Assembly: GCA_008973525.1 (NCBI GenBank)
Contig: WACJ01000316.1
Location: 302,607 to 366,606 of the forward strand
Origin: Stenopsyche tienmushanensis
Lineage: Eukaryota > Arthropoda > Insecta > Trichoptera > Stenopsychidae
Direction: 5' to 3'
DNA: 64,000 nucleotides
Shown here: one piece after another, positions 1-12,089 of the stretch
Numbering within the stretch: the first letter of the stretch is position 1
How the letters are laid out: every line of letters begins with the position of its first letter
Program-made: the position numbers and the translations under genes
Notes under the pieces: model-generated
Told to the model about the DNA's origin: nothing
Database searches by the model: none
What the model saw: only the letters and a program-made list of their open reading frames with translations

Positions 1-397
1 ATTGAAAACAATAGCCATCGAGTGGCTTATCTGCAAAGTTAATGTGACATTTGATTACATAACGCAGACAAATTCAAAGAGGACTTATTTTCTCGACGTG
101 GAAAAATCAGACTTATTTTTCTCGCCTTGGATGATATTTTCGGCCTTACAAAAAGAGGATATTTTATTTTTATTATATCAATTTTTTTTAATATTAATTC
201 TAAATCATCATATGCTTAATTTCGTGAAAACACAGAAAGATTTTTTAACATCAAAATCATGCACAAAAGTTCAAGGAAAATATTTGACATATGCGCCTTT
301 GACCTAGATGAGGGTATTGCACACAGTGATGCGTGTATTGCACGCTGGGCGAATGTAATAATTCGATTTTTGCATCTCTAAAATGTTCATAGCCTTA
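1..397. other. AT-rich presumed intron, nothing recognised
   Basis: No conserved peptide, RNA gene or repeat was recognised here. The open frame that spans most of it is low-complexity and lacks any family signature, so it is read as chance. Confidence 0.5.
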
Positions 398-482
398 GAT
401 GATATATTTGCTTGTCCGCCACTTATTATCCGTACAAATCCAATTATCTGTCAGAACCGCAGCAGCGCGTATGAAGCTTATA
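398..482 (-). repeat. Dispersed repeat X, copy 1
   Basis: Read on the minus strand, this stretch matches 40505-40605 and 57160-57262 on the plus strand. The shared order is a CGCTGCGG-like block, GACAGATAA, GGATTTGTA, GATAAGTGGCGGACA and ATATAGCATC. Three copies make it an interspersed repeat. No transposase, terminal repeat or target duplication was seen, so the class is unknown. Confidence 0.6.
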
Positions 483-888
483 TTTAACACTCTCGTCGCC
501 CAACGTGAGTCGGAACGTGAACGGACGACATGTGGCGCATCTTCTCTCAGGTGTTGTTTTATCTTAGATCGATAAGCTTGACTTTGTCATTGGTCAAATT
601 AACAAAAACAAAGTGAAGTAAAATCAAATCAAAGCATTTAGACAGTTGTCATCTGGAAGACATTATAGAAAGACGTTCGCAAAGTTAACATTTGCAAGTC
701 GTTACAGAAAAAAAACGCCAACAATAAATAACACTGTCGATAGCATAAAGTATTCGGACATTTCTTCAAGTACACTTGAAATCGATTCATTATATTATTC
801 ACACATCATTACACTAGATGAATTTGGGTTAACGATCTATACAATTAACATTTTCTTTCGCTGGTCTTTTCATGCGGCGACGATAGTG
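483..888. other. Presumed intron, nothing recognised
   Basis: A 120-codon open frame (646-1008, plus) crosses this area. It shows no family motif, and its end lies over a transposon-like terminus, so it is not called as a gene. Confidence 0.45.
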
Positions 889-892
889 TTAA
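873..892 (-). mobile_element. Solo end of a TTAA-type element
   Basis: Read on the minus strand, the segment starts TTAACACTATCGTCGCCGCAT. This is nearly the same as the right end of the 350-bp element at 24639-24988 (TTAACACTATCGTGGCCGCAT). No convincing partner end was found within a few hundred bases, so only one terminus can be claimed. Its class is inferred from the TTAA boundary. Confidence 0.45.
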
Positions 893-3701
893 CGTACAAG
901 AGTGCTCTCTCTGGATTACTAGAATTCGCTCGCACATACGTGATCATCCTACTATACAAGTTAAGGAGCAAAAACTTGAAGGAATTATATCATCAGTCCC
1001 GTTATTAAATTGCAAACTTCGCACAAAGTGACAACTTATTTCAGTTGATTCTTCATTAAATCATGTTTTATTGGTATTAATATTTTCAAAGATCATTGAA
1101 ATTCTAAATTAATTGAAAGATGATTGCATTAAGTTCATACAACCCTACGACTAAAAATGTGTTTTCTACCCAAATTAGATCCGAATGTAGGAATAGATTT
1201 ATCTCATGATTCAGATTAGAAAGAAACTTTTCAATCAAACCGGTGTAAACAGAGTTTTCAGCAATTGAAAACTTGGAACCTCAATCAAGCATTCCAATGC
1301 AAAGTGCAATGACTAATAAGACAAACAGACTAAAGCCATGCAACTTGGGGAATTCTCAACGATAAGTTTAATTCGACGCCTCCTGAAGTTCCTTCCAAAC
1401 TTAAACCGCACGACATCTGACGAGCTCCACCCCCAGAAAACCCCCCCTCGGAAGCACACATCCGCTTACTTTAAATGCTTAAATTATCCATTTTAGAGGT
1501 CGGAATATACTACATCATCAGACATTAAATAAACCCATGTAATTTTTACACAAATTCCCAGTCCCACAAGCGCTTGTACGAAATCAGGAATAAATCCACC
1601 CCAAAGGATATTCCGCACTAATGGATAAAAAGGTTCTCTAATACCAGTGTTTATCTAAACTGAATTATTCAAGTTTTTAGCGAGAGGCCTTTTGGATACG
1701 TTGCGGGCGTTTTAACAAGGTGTTGCTAAAACAATAGGAATTACTGTGGAGCCGAGCGAAATTAACTGTGAAAATTTATCTTTTGAAATGTAAGCCCACA
1801 CACACACAGGAGGTGAGAAGGTTATTATAGTGAAAAAAGTTAAATATACAAAAATATTCCACAACGAGGCCTCATTATGAACGAATGCTAATTTTAATTA
1901 TGCCATATTAATGCGACCTTAAAACAATATCAACATTTGTGCAAACATTTACATCCTTCAGCTTGAATAATCCACCCTTTCGTTAAATTTTATAATCATT
2001 TTTGATCGAAAATTTCATAGTTAACACTATAAATTTAATTGGAAGATCTGAAACGGGTCGAATAAAAAATCAAAAACTAACAAAATAATGTTAAAAATAA
2101 CATCACTCAATAAGTTCGTAGGATTTTTTTAGCTTTTATCTTTTTTCTTCTTTGTTAGGTTTTTCACAATTTCTCCCAAATATTCCTATGAATTTATTGT
2201 GATGTATAAGTGAGGATATATTTTTTTTAAGATATCTATAATTTTGTATGTAAAATAAACATAAAGAAACTCAAAACGCATTCCGCTTTGAGACACCTTT
2301 TTCTTTTTAAAAAATATATCTGTCATTATGGTGGGACATAAACAACGCATTTTTTTTATTGTGGATGTAATTACGAATGTTAAATTGAACAAAGGCATTT
2401 AATAACGCTCTCGGAGATACGTTAATGAATTTAAGTGGCAAAATTTTATGATTGATATAAAAAATTAGGGATTCCTCCCCAGTGGGGAATAATTTAAATA
2501 TTCTGTCATGGTGTTTATAACAAGTTGAAATGATGTTTCCCATTTAGGTAATTACTGTTTCAAGTGCCACGAAAAGTTTTAAGTGTCTCGTCAAAGTTTT
2601 AAGTCGGATAGTCACGGGCAACCCATAAAATGTCACGAGTTAAAAGGTGTTTGTCAATCATTTAGACAAGAATAACTTGTTGGCGCTTCGCGGAAAAACT
2701 GTTTGACGTTTCCTTTCCGCGCCTAGATAATTACAGAATTTTGCCAGAAAACTAAATAAAAATCAGTATACTAAAAAACGACTCCAGGCAGAGGAGGCTT
2801 TGAAATTTATTTCTGGCGAATTTGGAGAAATTCAGATGAAATTTCTTCGTGCTACTTGGTATTCATCACCTGAATAATTGTTAAATTGATTATAAGAGCT
2901 GTAAAGCCTTTAATTTGAGCACATTCAAGATTAAATATTTCTACAATTCAAATCCATCCAACGAGGGGCTGTAAAGTTAAGTCCCTTCTTTCCTTAAATA
3001 TTTTTTTTGGGACGCAAAAATTCGATTCGTTCAACATAATTGAGATTTATATATGATAATAATGTAATCAGTATTAATTATCATTTGGGTTGCGAAAACT
3101 TAATGCTAAATAAATAAGATTGATTTTCTCTCTGAGAGGCTCGCCACTTGTCCTAAGGTTTCCTGTTGAATTGAAATCTGATTTTTTGATTTTTAATATG
3201 TGTAGGCAATCAACTAAGCTATAAAATTTTTAAAAAGTATCAAATTAAAATTTTAGTAGGCTTTTTAGTTAAACTTTCATATTTTTTAACATTTTTTTGA
3301 TAGTTTTTACCCCAAAAAAATCATTTATTAACGCAAAAATATTAAAATTTAGCTTAGTTGTCTAGATAATATTATAGTGAGAAACATCCCAAAATTTCAG
3401 TCAGATCGATTAAAAACTTTTTAAGCTACAATTGGCGAACATTTTGAAAATGCAGTTCCGAGATAATCTCGTTTAAAGTCTCAATGCGATAAAACTATCA
3501 ATTTTAGTGACTTACCGATCAACCAATGATTCCAGGTGCATATAATAGATCTTCAGCTTTCTAAAAAAGTTGATTATCTCCGATTAACTGTTGTTTTCGG
3601 GCAATACGAGCTGCTTTTGTATCATAAAGACTCTTACAGTTCTACCTCGCTATCCGCGCTTCATCGGTATTTTCAGCAAATACAATGTATTCATCATATT
3701 C
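893..3701. other. Long AT-rich presumed intron, nothing recognised
   Basis: No coding similarity, RNA gene or repeat shared with the rest of the window was recognised. Short frames on the minus strand at 2186-2543 overlap one another and have low complexity. Confidence 0.5.
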
Positions 3702-3998
3702 AAAATGAAGCTGCAGTCGTTATAAATATCCCAGCAGTAATGTATGTTAATATTTCAATGATTTTTATACCAGAATGCAGGTGCTTTGGAGCCAGTCGCC
3801 GAACCGTCGAGTTAAAACATTCATTAACATTTTGTGTATGACCACCCAAGCATTTTTGAAGTTATTCATCCCTGGATAAATCTTTATAAATTGGTACAAG
3901 ATGCTGTTTTATCTCTTGGCCAAAAAATGGAGTCAGGTCTTCAAGCTTTGGATATTTTTTAAAGCAATGGTTTTCTGTTATTTGCACCAGCTTTTGAC
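3702..3998 (-). pseudogene. Decayed transposase-like fragment (TQN-NE-N family)
   Basis: The minus strand reads a protein segment with LEDLTPFFGQEIKQHLVPIY, a stop, then LQKCLGGHTQNVNECFNSTV and an APKHLHSG block. This spacing (KCL-G-TQN-NE-FNS-W/R-PK-G) is, from my recollection of the family, typical of the C-terminal half of a mobile protein group often annotated as mutator-like transposase or uncharacterised in insect genomes. Here the tryptophan expected after FNS-V is arginine, there is one in-frame stop, and the frame dies after the GIFI block, so it is dead. It may come from the same family as the remnant inside the TTAA element at 36092-36910, which carries an N-terminal portion. What is seen is the motif order; the assignment to a transposase family is inference. 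Confidence 0.6.
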
Positions 3999-5658
3999 TC
4001 CAATCGGGTTCCCATGATAATGTTTTTTTTTAAATTCCTCAATTTCCCAAAAATGAGTAATCAAAGTCATATATAAATGCGGAATACGATGTACTAAGAA
4101 GTCAAATGATCAATTATTTTATAGGGCTTAAATTTCTTATTTGATTTAATTCATTTTTGAAGCATTCCTATGGTCACACAGACGATAAAAATCACACAAT
4201 ATATACAAGCTAATGATGAATAAGTTCCATAACGTTTATGCAATAGAATCAATATGAAACTGATTACGATTGGTGGTTCAAATTTGAGCATCGGCAAACT
4301 GTTTTCTGAAAGTCGATCGATAAGTAAAGCTGTTTTTGAAGCGTTCTTAAGCTTTCAATGAAAACGGAAAGTGAGCCATTCAATGTGTTAGTCCGCGAAC
4401 TTTATCAAAAATGAAATTGAGATTGAATCTGCGGATTGTTTCCGAGCGAAAATTGAATTTCATTTCCTCGCAACCAATGCTTAATATCGAAATTATGTCG
4501 GATCTCATAGAGACGGAAATAATGAACGCAAATATACATAAAAGCAAGTTTATCCTCCACCCACTCATTCTCCCTATTTTCTTGCAATAAGCAATGGCTT
4601 ACTGCAAGGAACTTGCTGCTGAGATGGTTATCGTTTGATGAGCGAATGCAGCGTTATCCAATGAACTAAATCAAGATCTTAAATATGCTATACATGCATC
4701 AAATGCAACTGATTTACAAAAACGCCAAATTATTATGCTGATCTTTTCAATTAGTATTTTTCAAGACACAAGGAAACGCTTTCGTTATTATTGCACTTGG
4801 CATTAGAACGTCATTAATATAAATCACATGCTACCTGTTGTATTGGATTAGAGAGTTCCATTGGATGAATATCATCAGGTGGATATGCAAAGCGGAAACA
4901 GGAAGTACCGGTCAAGGGGTGGCGTTGATGAAGAGTTAGGGGTGAAACGCACGGGTGGCTGTTTTATTACGACGATCACCGCAGGCATTTCTAGGTACAA
5001 ATTACGTGGTGCGATAGCCGTCTGTCGCACTTAGTGTCTCACCTTCGTTTACCACCCTTTTACGTCAATTTACCTCCCACTCGGAAAATATCCCCTGCGC
5101 TCAACAAAATTAAATCAAATTAACAATAAGTCCGAATTGGATGCGCTCATAGCGATATCCAGGGAAGAATATTTCTATAAATAGGCAAGCTTCTTAATAT
5201 ATTAGAGACGTACGGATGAGAACGCATTAAAAGAATGAAAAGCCATTTCCTACCTGAGCTATTATATTTTAGTATATAACGACCTATTCGGTAACTTTTG
5301 GAACGTATATTTCGATATTAAAATGTCTTAATGCCTTCCTGATATGATTTTATACGACCTTAGGATACTTTTTAATCATTTTAATACGATATATCGGCCG
5401 AAAGGTTACATTGTGGCAACCGAAACGTGAATCAACGCAAAAAAGGACGATATCTAATTTATTTAAATGCGCTATAAAACATCGACGGCCCTAATATATT
5501 TGAGAGTATCAGAAAATAATGTCGTTTTACCGATCTACTAAACCAAATCAAATATTTCTATTAAATACAAGACCGTTAAGAAATATTTTACGTTACCATA
5601 TGGTTACATTCGTTTATATTGGCAAGTATATTTATAGATCTACTGTATATACTATAAT
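3999..5658. other. AT-rich presumed intron, possible unrecognised transposon remains
   Basis: The 4.0-4.6 kb part may be further upstream sequence of the element whose fragment lies at 3702-3998, but no frame could be aligned. Overlapping minus frames at 4380-4587 show no motif. The rest, including a moderately GC-rich patch near 4.9-5.1 kb, holds nothing recognised. Confidence 0.4.
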
Positions 5659-5957
5659 ACTAGTGATTACCCGGCATGTGTCGCAATGTCACACCTCGTA
5701 TAAAAAACAATATTTTTACTATGCTTGTGTTATTTCCGCAAGTGTAAACAATAAGTTGACAAAGTTTTACTGCAATCGGATGAACGGTATGGCCGCACAT
5801 TAAATACGAACAAACAAACATTGGTTTTATGTATTAGACTATACTTATGTTACTTGCGCAATCCTCAGCAATAAGTGAAGGAAGATTTATCGCAATTTGA
5901 TGAACGGTATGGCAGCGCATTACATACGAACAAACACAGAATATTTTTTATATATTA
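5659..5957 (+). repeat. Dimeric 120-bp repeat family, copy 1
   Basis: Starts with CTAGTGATTACCCGGC, the shared 5' edge of the family, followed by GTGTCGCAATGTC and a module ending in CTATGCTTGTGTTA. Two head-to-tail units follow. Each contains a GAACGGTATGGC core and an ATACGAACAAACA segment and ends in a T-rich TATATTA stretch. The cores are about 120 bases apart. Cores of this form occur throughout the window in both orientations. There is no open reading frame of note, so it is non-autonomous. Confidence 0.85.
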
Positions 5958-6082
5958 ATATTTTTAAGGTTTATTCCAACCGTGCTAACATTCAGCCACC
6001 AATTGATTTGTTGATCACTTTATATCTCTCTTAAATCAATTTTAACTACTCCTACGTTATTATGCAATGCAAAAATGATAAT

Positions 6083-6263
6083 TTAACCGTTATAGTGCCA
6101 ATCGTCTATTTCCGTCGACTCGTCTTCAACATTCCTTTATAAAATAGCGAAAAAATGAACAAAATCCATGGAATAATTATGATGTTGCATAATTTTGAAA
6201 AAAAGCATTTTTTTTGGCATTTTTAAGCAAACAATATTAATTTTTTGGCACTAAAACGGTTAA
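6083..6263. mobile_element. 181-bp MITE with TTAA boundaries
   Basis: Left end TTAACCGTTATAGTGCCAA; the right end read on the other strand is TTAACCGTTTTAGTGCCAA, so 18 of 19 bases of the inverted repeat agree. Both ends carry TTAA, the target used by piggyBac- and Kolobok-type transposases. The interior is AT-rich and non-coding. The structure is directly visible; which superfamily mobilised it is not. Confidence 0.75.
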
Positions 6264-6560
6264 ATACAATCAAGCCGTGGGGCTTCAAAAGACCCCATGA
6301 ATTTAATGGTATTTTTCGATTGCAGATTTTTTTAATTGATTAATGAAGTCTGATATTAAAGTATTTGTGTTTTTTATTTAAAAATATTTGATTTTTTAAA
6401 TAAAAATGATCTTCTAGATTATTTAGAATATTGCCAATTTGCGGGTTATATAACAAGGCAAGAGTTTTTGCAGAGAATCACTTTAGTGATTTAAGGAGTG
6501 GTTGCAGGGGGCTACAATTGCGACAGTGCTGAGACAAAACAAAACGGTCATCACAGGCTA
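6264..6560. other. AT-rich presumed intron, nothing recognised
   Basis: Poly-T and poly-A rich spacer between the TTAA MITE and the G-run cluster. No gene or repeat was recognised. Confidence 0.5.
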
Positions 6561-6623
6561 GGGTAGCGGCTAGGGGTGGTTTTGGGGGTGCGGTTGGGGT
6601 CGCAGGGGCCGTGTGGGTTGGGG
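6561..6623 (+). other. Cluster of G-runs, possible G-quadruplex
   Basis: Seven separate runs of three to five G occur on the plus strand within about 63 bases, with short loops. This is far from the AT-rich background. It satisfies the usual four-tract pattern for a G-quadruplex several times over. If the flanking DNA is an intron transcribed from the minus strand, the G-rich strand is the template strand and the RNA would be C-rich. A function is not shown. Confidence 0.6.
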
Positions 6624-7585
6624 CCGTAAAGCACACCTGACGGCGAATATGTCAACGTCGTCCCGCCACCACAGACCTAAACAGCTCCGCCCGCTTTTAT
6701 TTCCAGCAGGTCGGCTTTATGGCATTCACAACACGCTTTATTGCCGCCCATGATAATATGAATCTATTTAATGCCAAGCACTCGGATTATGCACATTGTT
6801 GGGGACAGCCCCGAGTTTTATCCCCGATACTTCAGTGGGACCCGACGTGCGCGCAAAATGTCCAACAACAAAGCCCCCCCACCAACAATAAGGTCGGGAC
6901 CAAAATTATGGATGAGACTCTTTTACACCGGTAGGCTTCTTTTGTCTAGGAGCGACAATCCTTTCGCGCCCACTATACTAATTTATTAAAAAATTACGCC
7001 CTACCAAAATGTTGCCCTTTCATATGGACCCCCATTAACTATTCTCTTCAAATTATAAAACAGCTTTTTGGGATAGTTAAAAGTCGGTCGTTGGGTCAGC
7101 ACCCTCCTCATTCATATTTTTTTTTTCAATTTCATAATGAATAAAATTACAAAAAGGGACATTTTTTCTTGTCTAACCCAAATTCATGAAAAATGTAACA
7201 CTTACATTGTTCATTTAATATTTTAAAAATGTTAAAAAAAATGCAAACTAATCGTTTATCTGAAGAGTTTATATTACATAAACTTGCAGATTTTGCATCC
7301 ATTGACAGTCTTTCTTGGTTTTGAATAGTAAGCCTAAACTTATTATATCATTTTTTAGATAAAGTATCTTTATGATGGTTAGAATCCTGGACTCTTAATA
7401 CGAGTATGAATGTTTAAAATCCATAATATCGCTTGGAGTCTGAATGAACTTAGAAAATCATGCAAAATATCAGGATATTTCTTTCTGTAAGCTTTTATAA
7501 TAAAATCAAATATTGCTTTTGCTCTTTGTCGATTGTCATCAATTTATTATATTCCTTCATCTAAGCAACATCACGCTCAGCAATA
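6624..7585. other. Presumed intron, nothing recognised
   Basis: Two overlapping plus-strand frames (6719-6989) show no conserved motif. The rest is AT-rich and holds no recognised repeat. Confidence 0.4.
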
Positions 7586-8420
7586 TCATTCACTACCCAA
7601 AAAAGGATGGACCAATTTCTTTGCAGCCTTAAAATCAGAGTCATCCTTCCAAGTTTCAACGTCTTTATTCAAAAAATGTGATGAGATACCCAGCATATGG
7701 AAAAATCGTAAAGAATTACTAATCACAAAGTCTTCTATGCTTTTGTATTCGACATCAATGCTTTTTATTTTCAGGCAATTTTCTACACTTTTGATTCTTA
7801 GTGCATTCAACATATTTTGCTTATCTTTAACTGAAAATTCATCGTCAAAAAATACAAAAGACTCCAACTCTTCCGATAAGTACCATAAATGGTCCAGTAT
7901 TTTTTCATGGCAACTTTGATTATTGATTGGTTTATATTTTCAAAGGATACCAGGTCTTTTAATAATTGTAAGTCGTTTCTTGGTGCTGAATATCCGACAA
8001 GGGCTTTAAATTAATATTTTATATATATTACGACTGTGAAAAGACAAATATCTTTCACTGTTTTCATTTCCTTTTTTGTCAACTCAAACTGATGTTTAAA
8101 TTTAAAAAAAATCAATTAACACATAGATTTAGCCATCCATTTAGCATGTTGAAGACCAGCAGGCATCCTAAATGAAACTCCTTTTACAGGAATTCCTCCC
8201 AAGTAAATAAAGGACATGGTATCATAAATTACTGTTTTATAATCACTTTGATCAATTTAGTTCCAGTTCTTCTTAAATCTTTTAAACAATTTGATATCAG
8301 AAGCACTAGATTGACCTAGGGATTGATTCACTACCGCCTCTAATATAATTACCATTTTATGATGGCGACAAGCTGGGAAAGAATTGGGGAAAGGGAGAAG
8401 GATTGACTGTAGTGAAGTAG
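7586..8420 (-). pseudogene. Broken copy of an unknown mobile coding family
   Basis: Homologous, in reverse orientation, to 32770-33560. Minus-strand peptides include FFDDEFSVKDKQNMLNALRI, CLKIKSIDVEYKSIEDFV and VETWKDDSDFKAAKKLVHPF, each with a close partner in the other copy. Upstream, the minus strand reads LGGIPVKGVSFRMPAGL and then AKWMAK, matching the other copy's GRISEKGVSSRRPASLHRAKWMAKA. The frame is interrupted by stops and shifts between these blocks. The homology continues into non-coding flank at 8370-8420 (a GACTGTAGTGAAGTAGTGA-like block). Two full-length-like relics with shared flanks indicate a mobile or duplicated element. I recall similar peptides in uncharacterised insect proteins but cannot name a domain. 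Confidence 0.65.
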
Positions 8421-11284
8421 TGAATCTTTTTGCATGCTATTCCACTTCAAATATACTAATAAACATACCAGTATCAATAAGTCAGATTAATAGTTAAGGC
8501 ACCATACAACGTTTTTTCTGAAACTTTGACTAATGGAAGCGACCTTTAAATTGATCCTAGTTTACTCTGTTTATATAATAAATATAATGCATAGTTATTT
8601 CTGATATTAATTAGTAAATGCATTACGAAAGCTTGTTTAATTTTTAAAAATGGCGCCACTACAAAGTATCGCCGAATTAAAAAGCTTTGTATTTGACGTT
8701 GCGCCCGCATACGCTGTGGCTTAACCTTTTGCCGACTATGGTTATAAAGCACATAAGTTCTCCGCTAAAACCCTTGCTGACTACAGTTTTCCGGTATTTT
8801 ATGCTACCGAATTTGGATGTTTGAATATGTAAGGATCAAGCTCTCAATTGAAGTTACTTTATGTAACAGTTCAACTGTAGGTTAAAACCCCATTATTTAC
8901 ATATATAAATTTTGTAATAAAATCTCTTGTATTTACATAGTAACAACATGGCGACAAATGCGACCGAGTGACATGTATAATTCATCACAACGACGAAAAT
9001 AAAATGTGTTGAATATGATGATACAATCGATAGTCACCCATCATGTCAATGAAACAACCCCATTTGTCTAAAGACGAAAAATAAAGTATTAAGAAAGCAT
9101 GTTATAATTGAATATATAAGGATAAATAAGAACAAACTATGCAAATAAGCCTGGATGTATTTATGTTAAAAGCAATGGATAACAGAAAAATACATTAAGT
9201 AATTATAGTAAGTAGAGAAATTACTGTGATTCAAACAAATATATTCATATTGAATTAATTTTGTATGTATACTAGAATGTTTATGCTATTATATACAGCA
9301 TGTATTTAGCCAACATTTGAATCGTTGTTAGGTATAATAAATCCAAATTTCGAAAAAAATGGATGGCATCGTATGGAAATGTCCGCTCCCTCAGGAGTGC
9401 TGAGATGCCGTTTTGGAGAGAATTCACGAAGAAGTTTAGAAGATTTGTATTCCCTCGAGCATCCCCTGTACATACTATGAACTTAATCCCCACAATCGAT
9501 TAAATTGATTTGTTTTCAAGAGAGCTAGAAGCCCGGATAATCACATCAGTACGGCGATTAGTTCCCGACTAGATTACTCAGGCTTGACTTACTTAATTGC
9601 GCATTACGAAATTAATTCTTTCTCATTTTTCACGAAAAGCCTCGTGATTCATTTTAAAGGCTCGCTTCACGTGAACCTCGTCGTTGCGAAAGAAACCCTT
9701 GGAAGCCTCCTTAAACATCCCTACTTAATTTAGAGAACCTTCACTTAACTTTCATTACATTCACTAAGTAAACATGCATCTTAATTTAAACATAGTCCTG
9801 CCGATGTACTTAGAATCACTCCACTTAACGCTTAATCCATGCCATAAATTACATTGTGATGTAATGCTTAAAAATATTGATGCCCAATTCTATTTTTTAA
9901 TGAACTCATTCACTATGAATTTATGTACAATATTATATTTCAATATGCTATAATCAACTATGAAAATTTCTCTATAACTGAAGCGATTTGAAGTAAATTT
10001 TCTTTGTATTCTTCCGCATATATTGTTAATATTAGAATTTGATTTAGTATACACAAACGTACCTTTATTGTCGAAAAATTGTGTTATAACACATATATAT
10101 TTAGATTGAGTAAGCAAATTGTGAAGTTTGTAATATTTCAGTTGAAAGCCAATACTGCCATATCATTTTTGGTTTCCAAATAAGAAAATGTCTTTAAATA
10201 AATCGGAAATTAAATTTGACAGTATCACCGCGGTATACGCCACTATCGAGGACATATGAGTTTTCTATTTCCTAAAAGTAAATGAGTCTCATTTTAGAAT
10301 ATGGAAGAAAACGCCTCCGCAGCGTGAAGAAAATTTTATCTTGATGTCAACGATTTCTCAATACATTGCAGAAAATATTAATATATAAGGACGAAATCAG
10401 TTAAAGTCGTTAAAGAGCAAATCCTTTGAAGTCGCTTAAAAATCCTTTAACAATAACCAGCGAGGTCAGCTATGCATCAGAATGCTCGTCTGACCGTGGA
10501 TAAATTGCAGCGAGATGAAATTATTAAGGAACGTCCGATTTTCTGGATGGACGGACATAGGAGGATGGAAGGAATAGCCGCTCGGAAGGCAGAACAACGA
10601 CGAGGACAATCCCTTTACGCTTTAGCAGAGGCTTTATTTCCTCTTCCTCATATCGATATCTCAAATATGATTTTCGACATACACTACGTCTATTCAATGT
10701 CTTCGTAACCAGCTTACTGCTGCTACGTCGATATAATTACATTGTCCACTTCTACGGGCGCTTTGATTCCGAGCGATAAATCGTAAATTGAACACGAGGA
10801 CTGGCCGAAAAAAATACGTATAAAAACACCAATAAATGCTTTATTGCCGTGGCCGAAACGTTTTTGTGCGTTTCATAAATAAAAATAGAGCGAGCAAAAA
10901 TTGTTTAATGAAAATGTATTTTCCGCCCTTAAAAACTACCCTTAAACAACAATTTTATTGGAGTTTTTATTCACATTTTTTTCGCTCTTAAATTACGACA
11001 ACATATAAAAAAAAATTACAATTACATATTTATCCGAATGTGCCATATTCGTTATTGGATGTAGCCAATCTCAATAGAAAACTTTTCAAGCGATTTTATT
11101 AATTATCTCAGTATTTTTATATATCAAAATATTATTAATTCACATCCAGAAAATCAGGATAACCATAGATTGGGACGATTTTTATATTGATGATCATTTT
11201 TTAACAACGATTCATGATGTAAACCACTATTTGTAAACATGCTGAAAACCATATTTGAATGATGTAATATTTAATACATATAAT
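8421..11284. other. Presumed intron, nothing recognised
   Basis: Mixed AT-rich and moderately GC-rich unique-looking DNA. The open frame at 10472-10708 (plus) starts MHQNARLTVDKLQRDEI and has no recognised motif; it could be chance. No RNA gene or repeat was found. Confidence 0.4.
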
Positions 11285-11429
11285 TAGGGCTTTTTGGAAT
11301 CCAAAAACCGGTTTTTAGGGAAAAATCCGATTTTGAATATAAAAATTAAATTTTCATTATTTAAGAATTTTGGACGAAAAATATTGAATCGTTTATTTGA
11401 CAGTGTTTAACCTGCTTTCTTTCTTTTAT

Positions 11430-11700
11430 GCGAAAATAAAAGGACAGAGTTACCGTTCATGTCTGCCAGTTTATTTCTGAAAGAGTAGATTTTGCAAAAG
11501 AGTGATGATACTCCGCTAATGACGCCACTTCAGAACAGTCAAGAGGGAATAACAAAATTGGTTAACGATAAGAATGATGTGAGTATCTTAATTATCAAAA
11601 CAAACGCCTGCTCTAATGACAACACAAACGAAAGTTGTCTTATCTTATCCGATGATAGCGATTTCAGTTAATCATACTTAAATTTTATGACGGTTAAATC
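11430..11700 (-). repeat. Dispersed repeat Y, copy 1
   Basis: The reverse complement matches 13740-14010 and 27965-28170. Shared blocks are AACAGGCGTTTGTTTTGAT, CAATTTTGTTATTCC, CTGTTCTGG, AGTATCA-CACTC-TTTGCAAAA and a CTTTTATTTTCGCA tail. It is probably an internal part of the surrounding hAT remnant, but the peptide it might encode is not recognisable. Confidence 0.7.
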
Positions 11701-11767
11701 GTACACCTCAGCAAGACGATGAAGGCTACTAAATCGAGAAATTCCTGCCAAAAGCTGGATGCTTGGT

Positions 11768-12030
11768 CTTAACTATGTATACATATATACAGTACATATA
11801 TGTTTTTCAAATTGTTATATTAACCTTTCCCTACCGATGATGTATTTACTACACATCGACTCTAATAATGGGAATATCGATATGAAATATAATAGATGCG
11901 GGGTTCAAAATTTTTGTATTCTTCCGTAGTATTAATACGAATAAAATCAAAGTATTATAGTATATGAGTATTCATCTGCAGCGACGGAAATAAATAATTT
12001 GTCAAGAAATCGGGAATTTTGCGAGTTTTA
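11768..12030 (+). repeat. Arm of a long-range inverted repeat
   Basis: About 260 bases match 61858-62100 in reverse orientation. Shared blocks include CTATGTATACATATAT, CTTTCCCTACCG, TGATGTATTTACTACA, GAATATCGATATGAA and a tail with TCTGCAG and AATAATTTGTCAAGAAATCG. The two arms lie about 50 kb apart. They are most simply two insertions of one element. Confidence 0.7.
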
Positions 12031-12089
12031 GTCTGTACCTCAGCAGAAAGGAATTTTATTTAGATATTTAAATAGCATTTAAATATTTG

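Noticed and set aside
646..1008. 120-codon open frame as a gene
   Set aside because: Ends over a TTAA-type transposon terminus and shows no family signature.
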